Of a DNA stretch of 64,000 nt, positions 37,954 to 51,852 are shown piece by piece (the first letter of the stretch is position 1; every line of letters starts with the position of its first letter). A program made the position numbers and the translations under genes. A model generated the notes under the pieces. It saw nothing but the letters and a program-made list of their open reading frames with translations, ran no database searches and was not told the origin of the DNA. The stretch is from Branchinecta lynchi (Eukaryota > Arthropoda > Branchiopoda > Anostraca > Branchinectidae). Where the stretch lies: positions 1 to 64,000 of the forward strand of contig JAKZAP010000147.1 in the NCBI GenBank assembly GCA_023053575.1, given 5' to 3'.

Positions 37954-38677
37954 TGTTACGAAGGGTTTTCATATCTTTATATTTATAGTTTTCCTGGTTT
38001 ACCTTTTAAACTCAAGTCAGATTTAAATCAACATCGTTCCCAAACCGTTTCAGTTCAGCCAAGATTTAAAAGGAAATATTGTTTCCGAATTCAGATCAAG
38101 TCCTAACGTAACGTTTAGAACTCGAGCGAGAGTTTGCGGTTAGACGGGAGGCAACAGGGAGATCAGTGAAAGGAGAGCAAGGCGGATTTGACGTCAGAGA
38201 AATAGTCTATAAAAAGGCTTTTCTAGTCATTTTCGAGAGAGATAGTTGGAGATCATAACAGAGTGTGGTGAAGCTTGGAGGAGACAACACAAGAGTGAGT
38301 AAAGAACAATAAACGTGTCCTGAACCTGAACATAGCTAGAACCGTACGAACACATCTACGCCTTCGATAAGACGCTACCGTGTCGAAAGACTAAGTGATC
38401 AACTAAGTGAGCTGAAAGGAAGAGCCCTTCCTTTCAGGCCACTCGGTTGAGCGGCTACGGCTAAGGCAGAAGCCTACAACAGTAAACCCTAACACCATAC
38501 CTAAAACCTATCGTTTTAATGGTGCAGCGCTGGTTCTAGCTTGTTCAGTTTCGGTTATGTGTTAGGTTACTGTTAATTTAGTTTTGATTAGTATTTTGGC
38601 CTGTTATTTTCCTAGAGTTACGGTTTATGGAATAAGCCATATTTTTACCAAAATTCCTGAAGCGAATGAAGAACTGA
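37954..38677 (+). mobile_element. inverted fragment of the LTR element: LTR plus 159 bp of leader
   Basis: A complete 565-bp LTR (37954-38518, TGTTACG to GTTTTA) is followed by the primer-binding site (38520-38537) and leader up to GAAGAACTGA at 38677, where it stops abruptly in satellite. It corresponds to 33713 down to about 32989 of the full element. TGACGTCA is at 38189-38196, TATAAAAAG at 38208-38216 and AATAAA at 38308-38313. It shares G and the five-T form with the 5' LTR, but the C equivalent to 21142 with the 3' LTR, and has a private change at 38093. Because the flanking satellite is inverted with it, this is a rearranged copy rather than a solo LTR insertion. Confidence 0.93.
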
Positions 38678-38739
38678 CTGTCTGACAGTCAGTCAGACAG
38701 ACAGACAGGAGGACAGACAGTCAGTCAAGACAGACAGTC
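38678..38739. repeat. short satellite segment with two orientation switches
   Basis: CTGTCTGACAGTCAG switches to forward at about 38686, and junction A switches back at about 38739. It connects the LTR fragment to the next inverted block. Confidence 0.85.
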
Positions 38740-39660
38740 TGTCTGGCTGTATTGACTGACTGACTGTCTGTTTGTGTGTCTGTCTGCCTTGACTGACTGA
38801 CTGTCTGTCTGTCTTGACTGACTGACTGACTGTCTGTCTGTCTGTCAGTCTTGACTGACTGTCTGTCTGTCTTGACTGACTGACTGTCTGTCTGTCTGTC
38901 TTGACTGACTGCCTGTCTGTCTGTCTGTCTGTCTGCCTTGACTGACTGACTGACTGTCTGTCTTGACTGACTGACGGTCTGTCTTGACTGACTGACGGTC
39001 TGTCTGTATTGACTGACTGACTGTCTGTTTGTCTTGACTAACTGACTGTCTGTCTGTTCTGACTGACTGACTGTCTGTCTGTCTTGACTGACTGACTGTC
39101 TGTCTGTTTATCTTGACTGACTGTCTGTCTATCTTGACTGACTGTCTGTCTATCTTGACTGACTGTCTGTCTGTTTGTCTGTCTGTCTATCTGTCTGTCT
39201 TGACTGACTGACTGACTGTTTGTCTGTGTGCCTTGACTGACTGACGGACTGTCTCTCTTGGCTGACTGTATGTCTATCTTGACTGACTTGACTGACTGTC
39301 TGTCTGTCTGTCTGTCTTGACTAACTGACTGTCTGTCTGTCTTGACTGACTGACTGACTGTCTGTCTGTTTGTCTGTCTGTCGTTCTGTCTGTTTGTCTG
39401 TCTTTACTGACTGTATGTCTTGTCTGTCTTGACTGACTGTCTGTCTGTCTTGACTGACTGTCTGTCTGTATGTCTGTCTGGACTGTCTGTCTGTCTGTTT
39501 GTTTTTGACTGACTGACTGTCTGTCTATCTAGCTTGACTGACTGTCTGTCTGACTCTCTGTCTGTCTTGACTGACTGACTGACTGTCTGTCTGTTTGTCT
39601 GTCTGTCGTTCTTTCTGTTTGTCTGTCTTTACTGACTGTCTGTCCGTCTGTCTGTCTGTC
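38740..39660 (-). repeat. GACA/GTCA satellite, inverted A-B unit
   Basis: This block is bounded by the conserved junctions A and B, like 6327-7280. It is the first of two tandem units with a period of about 1.67 kb (next at 40413). Confidence 0.92.
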
Positions 39661-40412
39661 AGACAGTCAGTCAGTCAAGACAGACAGACAGTCAGTCAGA
39701 TAAGAAAGACAGAAAGTCAGTCAGTCAAGACAGACAGACTGACAGTCAGTCAAGACAGACATACAGACAGACAGACAGTCAAGATAGACAGACAGTCAGT
39801 CAAAACAGACAGACAGTCAGTCAAAACAGACAGACAGACAGTCAGTCAGTCAGTCAGTCAAGACAGCCAGACAGTCAGTCAGTCAAGGCAGACAGACAGA
39901 AAGACAGACAGTCAGTCAGTCAAGACAGCCAGACAGACAGTCAGTCAGTCAGTCAAGACAGACAGACAGATAGACAGTCAGTCAGTCAGATAAGACAGAC
40001 AGACGGACAACAGTCAGTCAAGACAGACAGACAGACAGACAGTCAGTCAAGTCATTCAAGATAGACATACAGTCAGTCAAAACAGACAGACAGACAGACA
40101 GACAGTCAGTCAGTCAGTCAGTCAAGACAGACAGACAGTCAGTCAGTCAAGGCAGACAGACAGACAGACGGACAGACAGTCAGTCAAGATAGACAGACAG
40201 ACAGTCAGTCAGACAGTCAGTCAGTCAGTCAAGTCACACAGACAGACAGACAGACAGACAGTCAGTCAGTCAGTCAAGACAGACAGACAGACAGACAGAC
40301 AGACAGTCAGTCAAGTCAGTCAAGATAGACATACAGTCAGTCAAGACAGACAGACAGACAGTCAGTCAGACAGACAGACAGGAGGACAGACAGTCAGTCA
40401 AGACAGACAGTC
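39661..40412 (+). repeat. GACA/GTCA satellite, forward block
   Basis: This is forward tetramer satellite between junction B and the next junction A, part of the 1.67 kb unit. Confidence 0.92.
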
Positions 40413-41325
40413 TGTCTGGCTGTATTGACTGACTGACTGTCTGTTTGTGTGTCTGTCTGCCTTGACTGACTGACTGTCTGTCTGTCTTGACTGACTGACT
40501 GACTGTCTGTCTGTCTGTCAGTCTTGACTGACTGTCTGTCTGTCAGTCTTGACTGACTGTCTGTCTGTCTTGACTGACTGACTGTCTGTCTGTCTGTCTT
40601 GACTGACTGCCTGTCTGTCTGCCTTGACTGACTGACTGACTGTCTGTCTTGACTGACTGACGGTCTGTCTGTATTGACTGACTGACTGTCTGTTTGTCTT
40701 GACTGACTGACTGTCTGTCTGTTCTGACTGACTGACTGTCTGTCTGTCTTGACTGACTGACTGTCTGTCTGTTTATCTTGACTGACTGTCTGTCTATCTT
40801 GACTGACTGTCTGTCTATCTTGACTGACTGTCTGTCTGTTTGTCTGTCTGTCTATCTGTCTGTCTTGACTGACTGACTGACTGTCTGTCTGTGTGCCTTG
40901 ACTGACTGACGGACTGTCTCTCTTGGCTGACTGTATGTCTATCTTGACTGACTTGACTGACTGTCTGTCTGTCTGTCTGTCTTGACTAACTGACTGTCTG
41001 TCTGTCTTGACTGACTGACTGACTGTCTGTCTGTTTGTCTGTCTGTCGTTCTGTCTGTTTGTCTGTCTTTACTGACTGTATGTCTTGTCTGTCTTGACTG
41101 ACTGTCTGTCTGTCTTGACTGACTGTCGGTCTGTATGTCTGTCTGGACTGTCTGTCTGTCTGTTTGTTTTTGACTGACTGACTGTCTGTCTATCTAGCTT
41201 GACGGACTGTCTGTCTGACTCTCTGTCTGTCTTGACTGACTGACTGACTGTCTGTCTGTTTGTCTGTCTGTCGTTCTTTCTGTTTGTCTGTCTTTACTGA
41301 CTGTCTGTCCGTCTGTCTGTCTGTC
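40413..41325 (-). repeat. GACA/GTCA satellite, inverted A-B unit
   Basis: This is the second tandem A-B unit. The offset from the previous unit is 1673 bp at junction A and 1665 bp at junction B. Confidence 0.92.
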
Positions 41326-41933
41326 AGACAGTCAGTCAGTCAAGACAGACAGACAGTCAGTCAGTTAAGAAAGACAGAAAGTCAGTCAGTCAAGACAGAC
41401 AGACTGACAGACAGTCAAGACAGACAGACAGTCAGACAGACAGTCAAGATAGACAGACAGTCAGTCAAAACAGACAGACAGTCAGTCAAAACAGACAGAC
41501 AGACAGTCAGTCAGTCAGTCAGTCAAGACAGCCAGACAGTCAGTCAGTCAAGGCAGACAGACAGAAAGACAGACAGTCAGTCAGTCAAGACAGCCAGACA
41601 GACAGTCAGTCAGTCAGTCAAGACAGACAGACAGATAGACAGTCAGTCAGTCAGATAAGACAGACAGACGGACAACAGTCAGTCAAGACAGACAGACAGT
41701 CAGTCAAGTCATTCAAGATAGACATACAGTCAGTCAAAACAGACAGACAGACAGACAGTCAGTCAGTCAGTCAGTCAGTCAAGACAGACAGACAGTCAGT
41801 CAGTCAAGGCAGACAGACAGACAGACGGACAGACAGTCAGTCAAGATAGACAGACAGACAGTCAGTCAGACAGTCAGTCAGTCAGTCAAGTCACACAGAC
41901 AGACAGACAGACAGACAGTCAGTCAGTCAGTCA

Positions 41934-41974
<41 letters not shown>

Positions 41975-43905
41975 GTCAGTCAAGTCAGTCAAGATAGACA
42001 TACAGTCAGTCAAGACAGACAGACAGACAGTCAGTCAGACAGACAGACAGAAGGACAGACAGTCAGTCAAGACAGACAGACAGACAGTCAGTCAAGACAG
42101 ACAGTCAGTCAAGACAGACAGTCAGTCAGTCAGTCAAGACAGACAGGCAGTCAGACAGACAGTCAGTCAAGCTAGACAGACAGACAGTCAGTCAGTCAAG
42201 ACAGACAGACAGACAGACAGTCAGTCAAGATAGACAGACAGTCAGTCAGTCAGTCAAGATAGACAGACAGTCAGTCAGTCAAGACGGACAGACAGTCAAT
42301 CAGTCAAGACAGACAGACAGTCAGTCAGTTAAGAAAGACAGAAAGTCAGTCAGTCAAGACAGACATACAGACAGACAGACAGTCAAGATAGACAGACAGT
42401 CAGTCAAAACAGACAGACAGTCAGTCAAAACAGACAGACAGACAGACAGAAAGACAGTCAGTCAGTCAGTCAAGACAGACAGACAGACAGACAGTCAGTC
42501 AGTCAAGACAGATAGACAGTCAGTCAGTCAAGATAGACAGACAGACAGAACGACAGACAGACAGACAGTCAGTCAGTCAAGACATACAGACAGTTAGTCA
42601 GTCAAGGCACACAGACAGACAGACAGACAGACAGACAGTCAGTCAAGACAGACAGACTGTCAGTCGAGACAGACAGACAGACAGTCAGTCAGTCAAGACA
42701 GACAGACAGTCAGTCAGTCAAGATAGACAGACAGTCAGTCAAAACAGACTGACAGACAGACAGACAGTCAGTCAGTCAGTCAAGACAGACAGACAGATAG
42801 TCAGTCAGTCAAGACAGATATGCAGTCATTCAGTCAAGACAGACAGACAGTCAGTCAGTCAAGACTCACAGTCAGTCAGTCAGTCAAGACAGACATACAG
42901 ACAGTCAGTCAGTCAGTCAAGGAAGACAGATAGTCAGTCAGTCAAGACAGACAGACATCCAGTCAAGACAGACAGAAAGTCAGTCAAGACATACACCCTG
43001 TCGAACATACAGTCAGTCAGTGACAGACTGTCAGTCGAGACAGACAGACAGACAGACAGTCAGTAAAGACAGACATACAATCAGTCAAGACAGACAGGCA
43101 GTCAGACAGTCAGTCAGTTAGTCAAGGCAGACAGACAGACAGACAGTCAGTCAGTCAAGACAGACAGACGGTCAGTCAGACAGTCAGTCAGTCAGTCAAG
43201 GCAGACAGACAGACAGACAGTCAGTCAGTCAAGACAGACATACAGACAGTCAGTCAGTCAAGACAGACATACAGACAGTCAGTCAGTCAAGACAGTCAGA
43301 CAGTCAGTCAGTCAAGACAGACAGACAGTCAGTCAGTTAAGAAAGACAGAAAGTCAGTCAGTCAAGACAGACAGACTGACAGACAGTCAAGACAGACAGA
43401 CAGTCAGACAGACAGTCAAGATAGACAGACAGTCAGTCAAAACAGACAGACAGTCAGTCAAAACAGACAGACAGACAGTCAGTCAGTCAGTCAGTCAAGA
43501 CAGCCAGACAGTCAGTCAGTCAAGGCAGACAGACAGAAAGACAGACAGTCAGTCAGTCAAGACAGCCAGACAGACAGTCAGTCAGTCAGTCAAGACAGAC
43601 AGACAGATAGACAGTCAGTCAGTCAGATAAGACAGACAGACGGACAACAGTCAGTCAAGACAGACAGACAGTCAGTCAAGTCATTCAAGATAGACATACA
43701 GTCAGTCAAAACAGACAGACAGACAGACAGTCAGTCAGTCAGTCAGTCAGTCAAGACAGACAGACAGTCAGTCAGTCAAGGCAGACAGACAGACAGACGG
43801 ACAGACAGTCAGTCAAGATAGACAGACAGACAGTCAGTCAGACAGTCAGTCAGTCAGTCAAGTCACACAGACAGACAGACAGACAGACAGTCAGTCAGTC
43901 AGTCA

Positions 43906-43970
<65 letters not shown>

Positions 43971-44608
43971 GTCAGTCAAGTCAGTCAAGATAGACATACA
44001 GTCAGTCAAGACAGACAGACAGACAGTCAGTCAGACAGACAGACAGAAGGACAGACAGTCAGTCAAGACAGACAGACAGACAGTCAGTCAAGACAGACAG
44101 TCAGTCAAGACAGACAGTCAGTCAGTCAGTCAAGACAGACAGGCAGTCAGACAGACAGTCAGTCAAGTTACAGACAGACAGTCAGTCAGTCAAGACAGAC
44201 AGACAGACAGACAGTCAGTCAAGATAGACAGACAGTCAGTCAGTCAGTCAAGATAGACAGACAGTCAGTCAGTCAAGACGGACAGACAGTCAATCAGTCA
44301 AGACAGACAGACAGTCAGTCAGTTAAGAAAGACAGAAAGTCAGTCAGTCAAGACAGACATACAGACAGACAGACAGTCAAGATAGACAGACAGTCAGTCA
44401 AAACAGACAGACAGTCAGTCAAAACAGACAGACAGACAGACAGAAAGACAGTCAGTCAGTCAGTCAAGACAGACAGACAGACAGACAGACAGTCAGTCAG
44501 TCAAGACAGATAGACCGTCAGTCAGTCAAGATAGACAGACAGACAGAACGACAGACAGACAGACAGTCAGTCAGTCAAGACATACAGACAGTTAGTCAGT
44601 CAAGGCAC

Positions 44609-44643
<35 letters not shown>

Positions 44644-46897
44644 GTCAGTCAAGACAGACAGACTGTCAGTCGAGACAGACAGACAGACAGTCAGTCAGTC
44701 AAGACAGACAGACAGTCAGTCAGTCAAGATAGACAGACAGTCAGTCAAAACAGACTGACAGACAGACAGACAGTCAGTCAGTCAGTCAAGACAGACAGAC
44801 AGATAGTCAGTCAGTCAAGACAGATATGCAGTCATTCAGTCAAGACAGACAGACAGTCAGTCAGTCAAGACTCACAGTCAGTCAGTCAGTCAAGACAGAC
44901 ATACAGACAGTCAGTCAGTCAGTCAAGGAAGACAGATAGTCAGTCAGTCAAGACAGACAGACATCCAGTCAAGACAGACAGAAAGTCAGTCAAGACATAC
45001 ACCCTGTCGAACATACAGTCAGTCAGTGACAGACTGTCAGTCGAGACAGACAGACAGACAGACAGTCAGTAAAGACAGACATACAATCAGTCAAGACAGA
45101 CAGGCAGTCAGACAGTCAGTCAGTTAGTCAAGGCAGACAGACAGACAGACAGTCAGTCAGTCAAGACAGACAGACGGTCAGTCAGACAGTCAGTCAGTCA
45201 GTCAAGGCAGACAGACAGACAGACAGTCAGTCAGTCAAGACAGACATACAGACAGTCAGTCAGTCAAGACAGACAGACAGACAGTAAGTCAAGACACACA
45301 GACAGACAGTCAGTCTATCAGTCAAGGCAGCGGGTAAGTCAAGACAGACAGACAGACAGACAGACAGTCAGTCAGTCAGTCAAGACAGACAGACAGACAG
45401 ACTGTCAGTCAGTCAGATAAGACAGACAGACGGACAGACAGTCAGTCAAGACAGACAGACAGACAGACAGTCAGTCAGTCAAGTCATTCAAGATAGACAT
45501 ACAGTCAGTCAAAACAGACTGACAGACTTTCAGTCAGTCAGTCAAGACAGACAGACAGACAGTCAGTCAGTCAAGGCAGATAGGCAGTCATTCAGTCAAG
45601 ACAGACAGACAGTCAGTCAGTCAAGACAGACAGACTGTCAGTCGAGACAGACCGACAGACAGACAGTCAATAAAGACAGACAGACAATCAGTCAAGACAG
45701 ACAGACAGTCAGACAGTCAAAACAGACAGACAATCAGTCAAGACAGACAGACAGTCAGTCAGTCAGTCAAGACAGACAGACAGTCAGTTAGTCAAGACAG
45801 ACAGACAGACAGACAGACAGTCAAGATAGACAGACAGTCACTTTTAACAGACAGACAGTCAGTCAGTCAAGCCAGACAGACAGACAGTCAGTCAGTCAAG
45901 ACAGAAAGACAGACAGTCAGTCCAGACTGACAGACAGACAAACAGTCAGTCAGTCAGTCAAGACAGCCAGACAGTCAGTCAGTCAAGGCAGACAGCGAGA
46001 AAGATAGACAGTCAGTCAGTCAAGACAGCCAGACAGACAGTCAGTCAGTCAGTCCAGACAGACAGACAGATAGACAGTCAGTCAAGTCATTCAAGATAGA
46101 CATACAGTCAGTCAAAACAGACAGACAGACAGACAGTCAGTCAGTCAGTCAGTCAAGACAGACAGACAGTCAGTCAGTCAAGACAGACAGACAGTCAGTC
46201 AGTCAAGGCAGACAGACAGACAGACGGACATACAGTCAGTCAAGATAGACAGACAGACAGTCAGTCAGACAGTCAGTCAGTCAGTCAAGTCACACAGACA
46301 GACAGACAGACAGACAGTCAGTCAGTCAGTCAAGACAGACAGACAGACAGAAAGACAGACAGACAGTCAGTCAAGTCAGTCAAGATAGACATACAGTCAG
46401 TCAAGACAGACAGACAGACAGAAAGACAGACAGACAGTCAGTCAAGTCAGTCAAGATAGACATACAGTCAGTCAAGACAGACAGACAGACAGTCAGTCAG
46501 ACAGACAGACAGAAGGACAGACAGTCAGTCAAGACAGACAGACAGACAGTCAGTCAAGACAGACAGTCAGTCAGTCAGTCAAGACAGACAGGCAGTCAGA
46601 CAGACAGTCAGTCAAGCTAGACAGACAGACAGTCAGTCAGTCAAGACAGACAGACAGACAGACAGTCAGTCAAGATAGACAGACAGTCAGTCAGTCAGTC
46701 AAGATAGACAGACAGTCAGTCAGTCAAGACGGACAGACAGTCAATCAGTCAAGACAGACAGACAGTCAGTCAGTTAAGAAAGACAGAAAGTCAGTCAGTC
46801 AAGACAGACAGACTGACAGTCAGTCAAGACAGACATACAGACAGACAGACAGTCAAGATAGATAGACAGTCAGTCAAAACAGACAGACAGTCAGTCA

Positions 46898-46929
<32 letters not shown>

Positions 46930-47080
46930 AGTCAGTCAGTCAAGACAGACAGACAGACAGACAGTCAGTCAGTCAAGACAGATAGACAGTCAGTCAGTCA
47001 AGATAGACAGACAGACAGAACGACAGACAGACAGACAGTCAGTCAGTCAAGACATACAGACAGTTAGTCAGTCAAGGCAC

Positions 47081-47115
<35 letters not shown>

Positions 47116-48040
47116 GTCAGTCAAGACAGACAGACTGTCAGTCGAGACAGACAGACAGACAGTCAGTCAGTCAAGACAGACAGACAGTCAGTCAGTCAAG
47201 ACAGACAGACAGTCAATCAGTCAAGATAGACAGACAGTCAGTCAAAACAGACTGACAGACAGACAGACAGTCAGTCAGTCAGTCAAGACAGACAGACAGA
47301 TAGTCAGTCAGTCAAGACAGATATGCAGTCATTCAGTCAAGACAGACAGACAGTCAGTCAGTCAAGACACACAGTCAGTCAGTCAGTCAAGACAGACATA
47401 CAGACAGTCAGTCAGTCAGTCAAGGAAGACAGATAGTCAGTCAGTCAAGACAGACAGACATCCAGTCAAGACAGACAGAAAGTCAGTCAAGACATACACC
47501 CTGTCGAACATACAGTCAGTCAGTGACAGACTGTCAGTCGAGACAGACAGACAGACAGACAGTCAGTAAAGACAGACATACAATCAGTCAAGACAGACAG
47601 GCAGTCAGACAGTCAGTCAGACAGTCAGTCAGACAGTCAGTCAGTTAGTCAAGGCAGACAGACAGTCAGTCAGTCAAGACAGACAGACAGACAGACGGTC
47701 AGTCAGACAGTCAGTCAGTCATTCAAGGCAGACAGACAGACAGACAGTCAGTCAGTCAAGACAGACAAACAGACAGTCAGTCAGTCAAGACAGACAGACA
47801 GACAGTCAGTCAAGACACACAGACAGACAGTCAGTCTATCAGTCAAGGCAGCGGGTAAGTCAAGACAGACAGACAGACAGACAGACAGTCAGTCAGTCAG
47901 TCAAGACAGACAGACAGACAGACTGTCAGTCAGTCAGATAAGACAGACAGACGGACAGACAGTCAGTCAAGACAGACAGACAGACAGACAGTCAGTCAGT
48001 CAAGTCATTCAAGATAGACATACAGTCAGTCAAAACAGAC
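41326..48040 (+). repeat. GACA/GTCA satellite, forward block
   Basis: This is forward tetramer satellite. The marker motif starts at 42990, 44996 and 47493. A tandem duplication of about 2.0 kb relates about 41330-43300 to 43320-45290. A distinctive GGCAGCGGGTAAGTCAAGAC variant occurs at about 45328 and again at about 47847. The block switches at 48040 (AAAACAGACTGACTGACTGG). Confidence 0.94.
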
Positions 48041-49527
48041 TGACTGACTGGCTGTCTGACTGACTGTCTGTCTGGCTGTCTTGACTGACTGACTGTCTGT
48101 CTGTCTGTCTGTCTGCCTTGACTGACTGACTGTCTGTCTGTCTTGACTGACTGACTGACTGTCTGTCTGTCTGTCAGTCTTGACTGACTGTCTGTCTGTC
48201 TGTCTTGACTTACTGACTGTCTGTCTGTCTGTCTTGACTGACTGACTGTCTGTCTGTCTGTCTTGACTGACTGACTGTCTGTCTGTCTGTCTGTCTGCCT
48301 TGACTGACTGTTTGTCTGTCTGTCTGCCTTGACTGACTGACTGTCTGTCTTTCTTGACTGATTGACTGACTGTCTGTCTGTCTGTCTGTCTGTCTGGCTT
48401 GACTGACTGACAGTCTGTCTGTCTTGACTGACTGTCTGACTGACTGTCTGTCTGGCTATATTGACTGACTGACTGTCTGTTTGTGTGTCTGTCTGCCTTG
48501 ACTGACTGACTGTCTGTCTGTCTTGACTGTCTGCCTTGACTGACTGACTGTCTGTCTGTCTTGACTGACTGACTGACTGTCTGTCTGTCTGTCAGTCTTG
48601 ACTGACTGTCTGTCTGTCTGTCTTGACTGACTGACTGTCTGTCTGTCTGTCTTGACTGACTGACTGTCTGTCTGTCTGTCTTGACTGACTGCCTGTCTGT
48701 CTGTCTGTCTGTCTGCCTTGACTGACTGACTGACTGTCTGTCTTGACTGACTGACGGTCTGTCTGTATTGACTGACTGACTGTCTGTTTGTCTTGACTGA
48801 CTGACAGTCTGTCTGTTCTGACTGACTGACTGTCTGTCTGTCTTGACTGACTGACTGTCTGTCTGTTTATCTTGACTGACTGTCTGTCTATCTTGACTGA
48901 CTGTCTGTCTATCTTGACTGACTGTCTGTCTATCTTGACTGACTGTCTGTCTGTTTGTTTGTCTGTCTATCTGTCTGTCTTGACTGACTGACTGACTGTC
49001 TGTCTGTGTGCCTTGACTGACTGACGGACTGTCTCTCTTGGCTGACTGTATGTCTATCTTGACTGACTTGACTGACTGTCTGTCTGTCTGTCTGTCTTGA
49101 CTAACTGACTGTCTGTCTGTCTTGACTGACTGACTGACTGTCTGTCTGTTTGTCTGTCTGTCGTTCTGTCTGTTTGTCTGTCTTTACTGACTGTATGTCT
49201 TGTCTGTCTTGACTGACTGTCTGTCTGTCTTGACTGACTGTCTGTCTGTATGTCTGTCTGGACTGTCTGTCTGTCTGTTTGTTTTTGACTGACTGACTGG
49301 ATGTCTGTCTGTTTGTCTGTCTGTCGTTCTTTCTGTTTGTCTGTCTTTACTGACTGTCTGTCCGTCTGTCTGTCTGTCTGCCTTGACTGACAGACTGTCT
49401 GTCTGTCTTGACTGACTGACTGACTGACTGTCTGTCTGTCTGTCTGTCTTGACTGACTGACTGTCTGTTTGTCTGTCTGTCTGCCTTGACTGACTGACTG
49501 TCTGTCTTTCTTGACTGATTGACTGAC

Positions 49528-49596
<69 letters not shown>

Positions 49597-51006
49597 TGAC
49601 TGACTGACTGTCTGTCTGTCTGTCTTGACTGACTGACTGTCTGTCTGTCTGTCTGTCTTGACTGACTGACTGTCTGTCTGTCTGTCTTGACTGACTGACT
49701 GTCTGTCTGTCTTGACTGACTGACTGTCTGTCTGTCTTGACTGACTGACTGTCTGTCTGTCTTGACTGACTGACTGTCTGTCTGTCTTGACTGACTGACT
49801 GTCTGTCTGTCTTGACTGACTGACTGTCTGTCTGTCTTGACTGACTGACTGTCTGTCTGTCCTGACTGACTGACTGTCAGTCTGTCTTGACTGACTGACT
49901 GTCTGTCTGTTTATCTTGACTGACTGTCTGTCTATCTTGACTGACTTGACCGACTGGCTGTCTGTTTGTCTGTCTGTCTATCTGTCTGTCTTGACTGACT
50001 GACTGACTGTCTGTCTGTCTGTCGGTGTGCCTTGACTGACTGACTGACTGTCTCTCTTGGCTGACTGTATGTCTATCTTGACTGACTTGACTGACTGTCT
50101 GTCTGTCTGTCTGTCTTGACTAACTGACTGTCTGTCTGTCTTGACTGAATGACTAACTGTCTGTCTGTTTGTCTGTCTGTCGTTCTGTCTGTTTGTCTGT
50201 CTTTACTGACTGTATGTCTGTCTGTCTGTCTTGACTGACTGACTGTCTGTCTCTTTGTCTTGACTGACTGACTGTCTGTCTCTTTGTCTTGACTGACTGA
50301 CTGTCTGTCTGTCTGCCTTGACTGACTGACTGACTGTCTATCTGTCTTGACTGACTGACTGTCTGTCTGTCTTGACTGACTGACTGTCTGTCTGTCTTGA
50401 CTGACTGACTGTCTGTCTGTCTTGACTGACTGACTGTCTGTCTGTCTTGACTGACTGACTGTCTGTCTGTCTTGACTGACTGACTGTCTGTCTGTCCTGA
50501 CTGACTGACTGTCTGTCTGTTTATCTTGACTGACTGTCTGTCTATCTTGACTGACTTGACTGAATCTCTGTCTGTTTGTCTGTCTGTCGTTCTGTCTGTT
50601 TGTCTGTCTTTACTGACTGTCTGTCCGTCTGTCTGTCTGTCTGCCTTGACTGACTGACTGTCTGTCTGTCTTGACTGACTGAATGACTGACTGTATGTCT
50701 GTCTGTCTTGACTGACTGACTGTCTGTTTGTCTGTCTGCCTGTCTTGACTGACTGACTGTCTGTTTGTCTGTCTGTCTGCCTTGACTGACTGACTGTCTG
50801 TCTTTCTTGACTGATTGACTGACTGTCTGTCTGTCTGTCTGGCTTGACTGACTGACAGTCTGTCTGTCTTGACTGACTGTCTGACTGACTGTCTGTCTGG
50901 CTGTCTTGACTGACTGACTGTCTGTCTGTCTGTCTGCCTTGACTGACTGACTGTCTGTCTGTCTTGACTGACTGACTGACTGTCTGTCTGTCTGTCAGTC
51001 TTGACT
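48041..51006 (-). repeat. GACA/GTCA satellite, inverted block, up to the LINE fragment
   Basis: This is a long inverted block of nearly 3 kb. A clean 25-bp monomer array lies at about 49690-49880, and a TGTC run at about 49529-49594. The part from 50168 belongs to the duplicated 5.65 kb cassette. It ends at CAGTCTTGACT, where LINE sequence begins (CTCGGTACTCTCCC). Confidence 0.93.
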
Positions 51007-51852
51007 CTCGGTACTCTCCCAACGTTCGTAATCTTTGAGCCAGACGAGGTCCCAGTCCTTCCTGGGGAAACGAGCGCCACCTTAACAAGAAAAGTAAACG
51101 AACTGATTGTTAAGTTCGACAGCTTTATGGAGGTAGATCGTTCCCGTCCCGCTATGGTAAGAGATATTTCGGAAGGATCATCTACAATAAAAACGAGCAC
51201 GCGACCTACTTACGCTGTTGTCCTTAAGAACCCCCCAAAGGACTTGTCAGATCCCCAGGCGCGGAAGGATTATCTCAATCAGGTATGTGGCAACAGCTCA
51301 GCGAACATTGTCGAGCTACGACCAGGCAAAACCACCTGGAAAGTTGTGCTTGACAGTAAGAACGCGGCCGATTCATGCGCCCAGGCTATCTGCAACAACG
51401 ATGCATTAGTCCAACCGCAGGTCAAGTCCCCAGCGTTCTACGGAATAGTGCGATTCGTTCCGGAAAGTATCAGTTTTGACGATATCGTAGCGCTGATTGA
51501 TAACTGTGTCGCTGCAACGCAGATTGGCACTAGTCGGTCCTTCAAGCTCAAGTTCGAAAGTAAGGAACACCTACTCAAGGCAACACAATCCCCCATCACA
51601 GTTGGTTACGAACGTTTGCCCATTGATGTTTTCAAGTTCCTACCTATGCAGTGTTACAAGTGCCAGTCCTATGGACACGCGGCTAGGTCCTGCACAAGTC
51701 CGGCGAAATGCTCCCGCTGCGCTGGTGACCATTCTAGCACCAAGGACAATCGATGCCAAAACGCCATTAAATGTGCTTTATGTCTGTCAACGAAACATCC
51801 CTGTTATAGTTATAAATGCCCGGTTGCCCAGAATCAGCTTCAGGCGCACTAA
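51001..51852 (+). pseudogene. LINE ORF1, CCHC-knuckle nucleic-acid-binding protein, 5'-truncated
   Basis: LINE ORF1 proteins bind the element RNA. The frame of 283 codons opens at TTG in the satellite junction and lacks a convincing start, so the N-terminus is missing. Three Cys/His knuckles lie at the C-terminus: CYKCQSYGHAARSC at 218-231, C237-C240-H244-C252, and C258-C261-H266-C273. Upstream, residues about 70-130 and 145-215 have alternating hydrophobic patterns compatible with RRM-like folds, but this is only suggestive. The end overlaps ORF2 by 37 nt in a different frame, a common LINE arrangement. Compared with copy 2 it has T112 and L136 where copy 2 has A and S. It is otherwise intact after the missing start. 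Confidence 0.82.

Noticed and set aside
37954..38518. Independent solo LTR insertion
   Set aside because: It continues into the primer-binding site and leader, and its flanking satellite is the inverted match of the full element's flank, so it is a rearranged duplicate.
50153..51200. Minus-strand frames of 196 and 311 codons joining LINE antisense to the satellite (and their equivalents at 55794-56846)
   Set aside because: They are the antisense of the LINE ORF1 followed by stop-free satellite. They have no recognisable domain.
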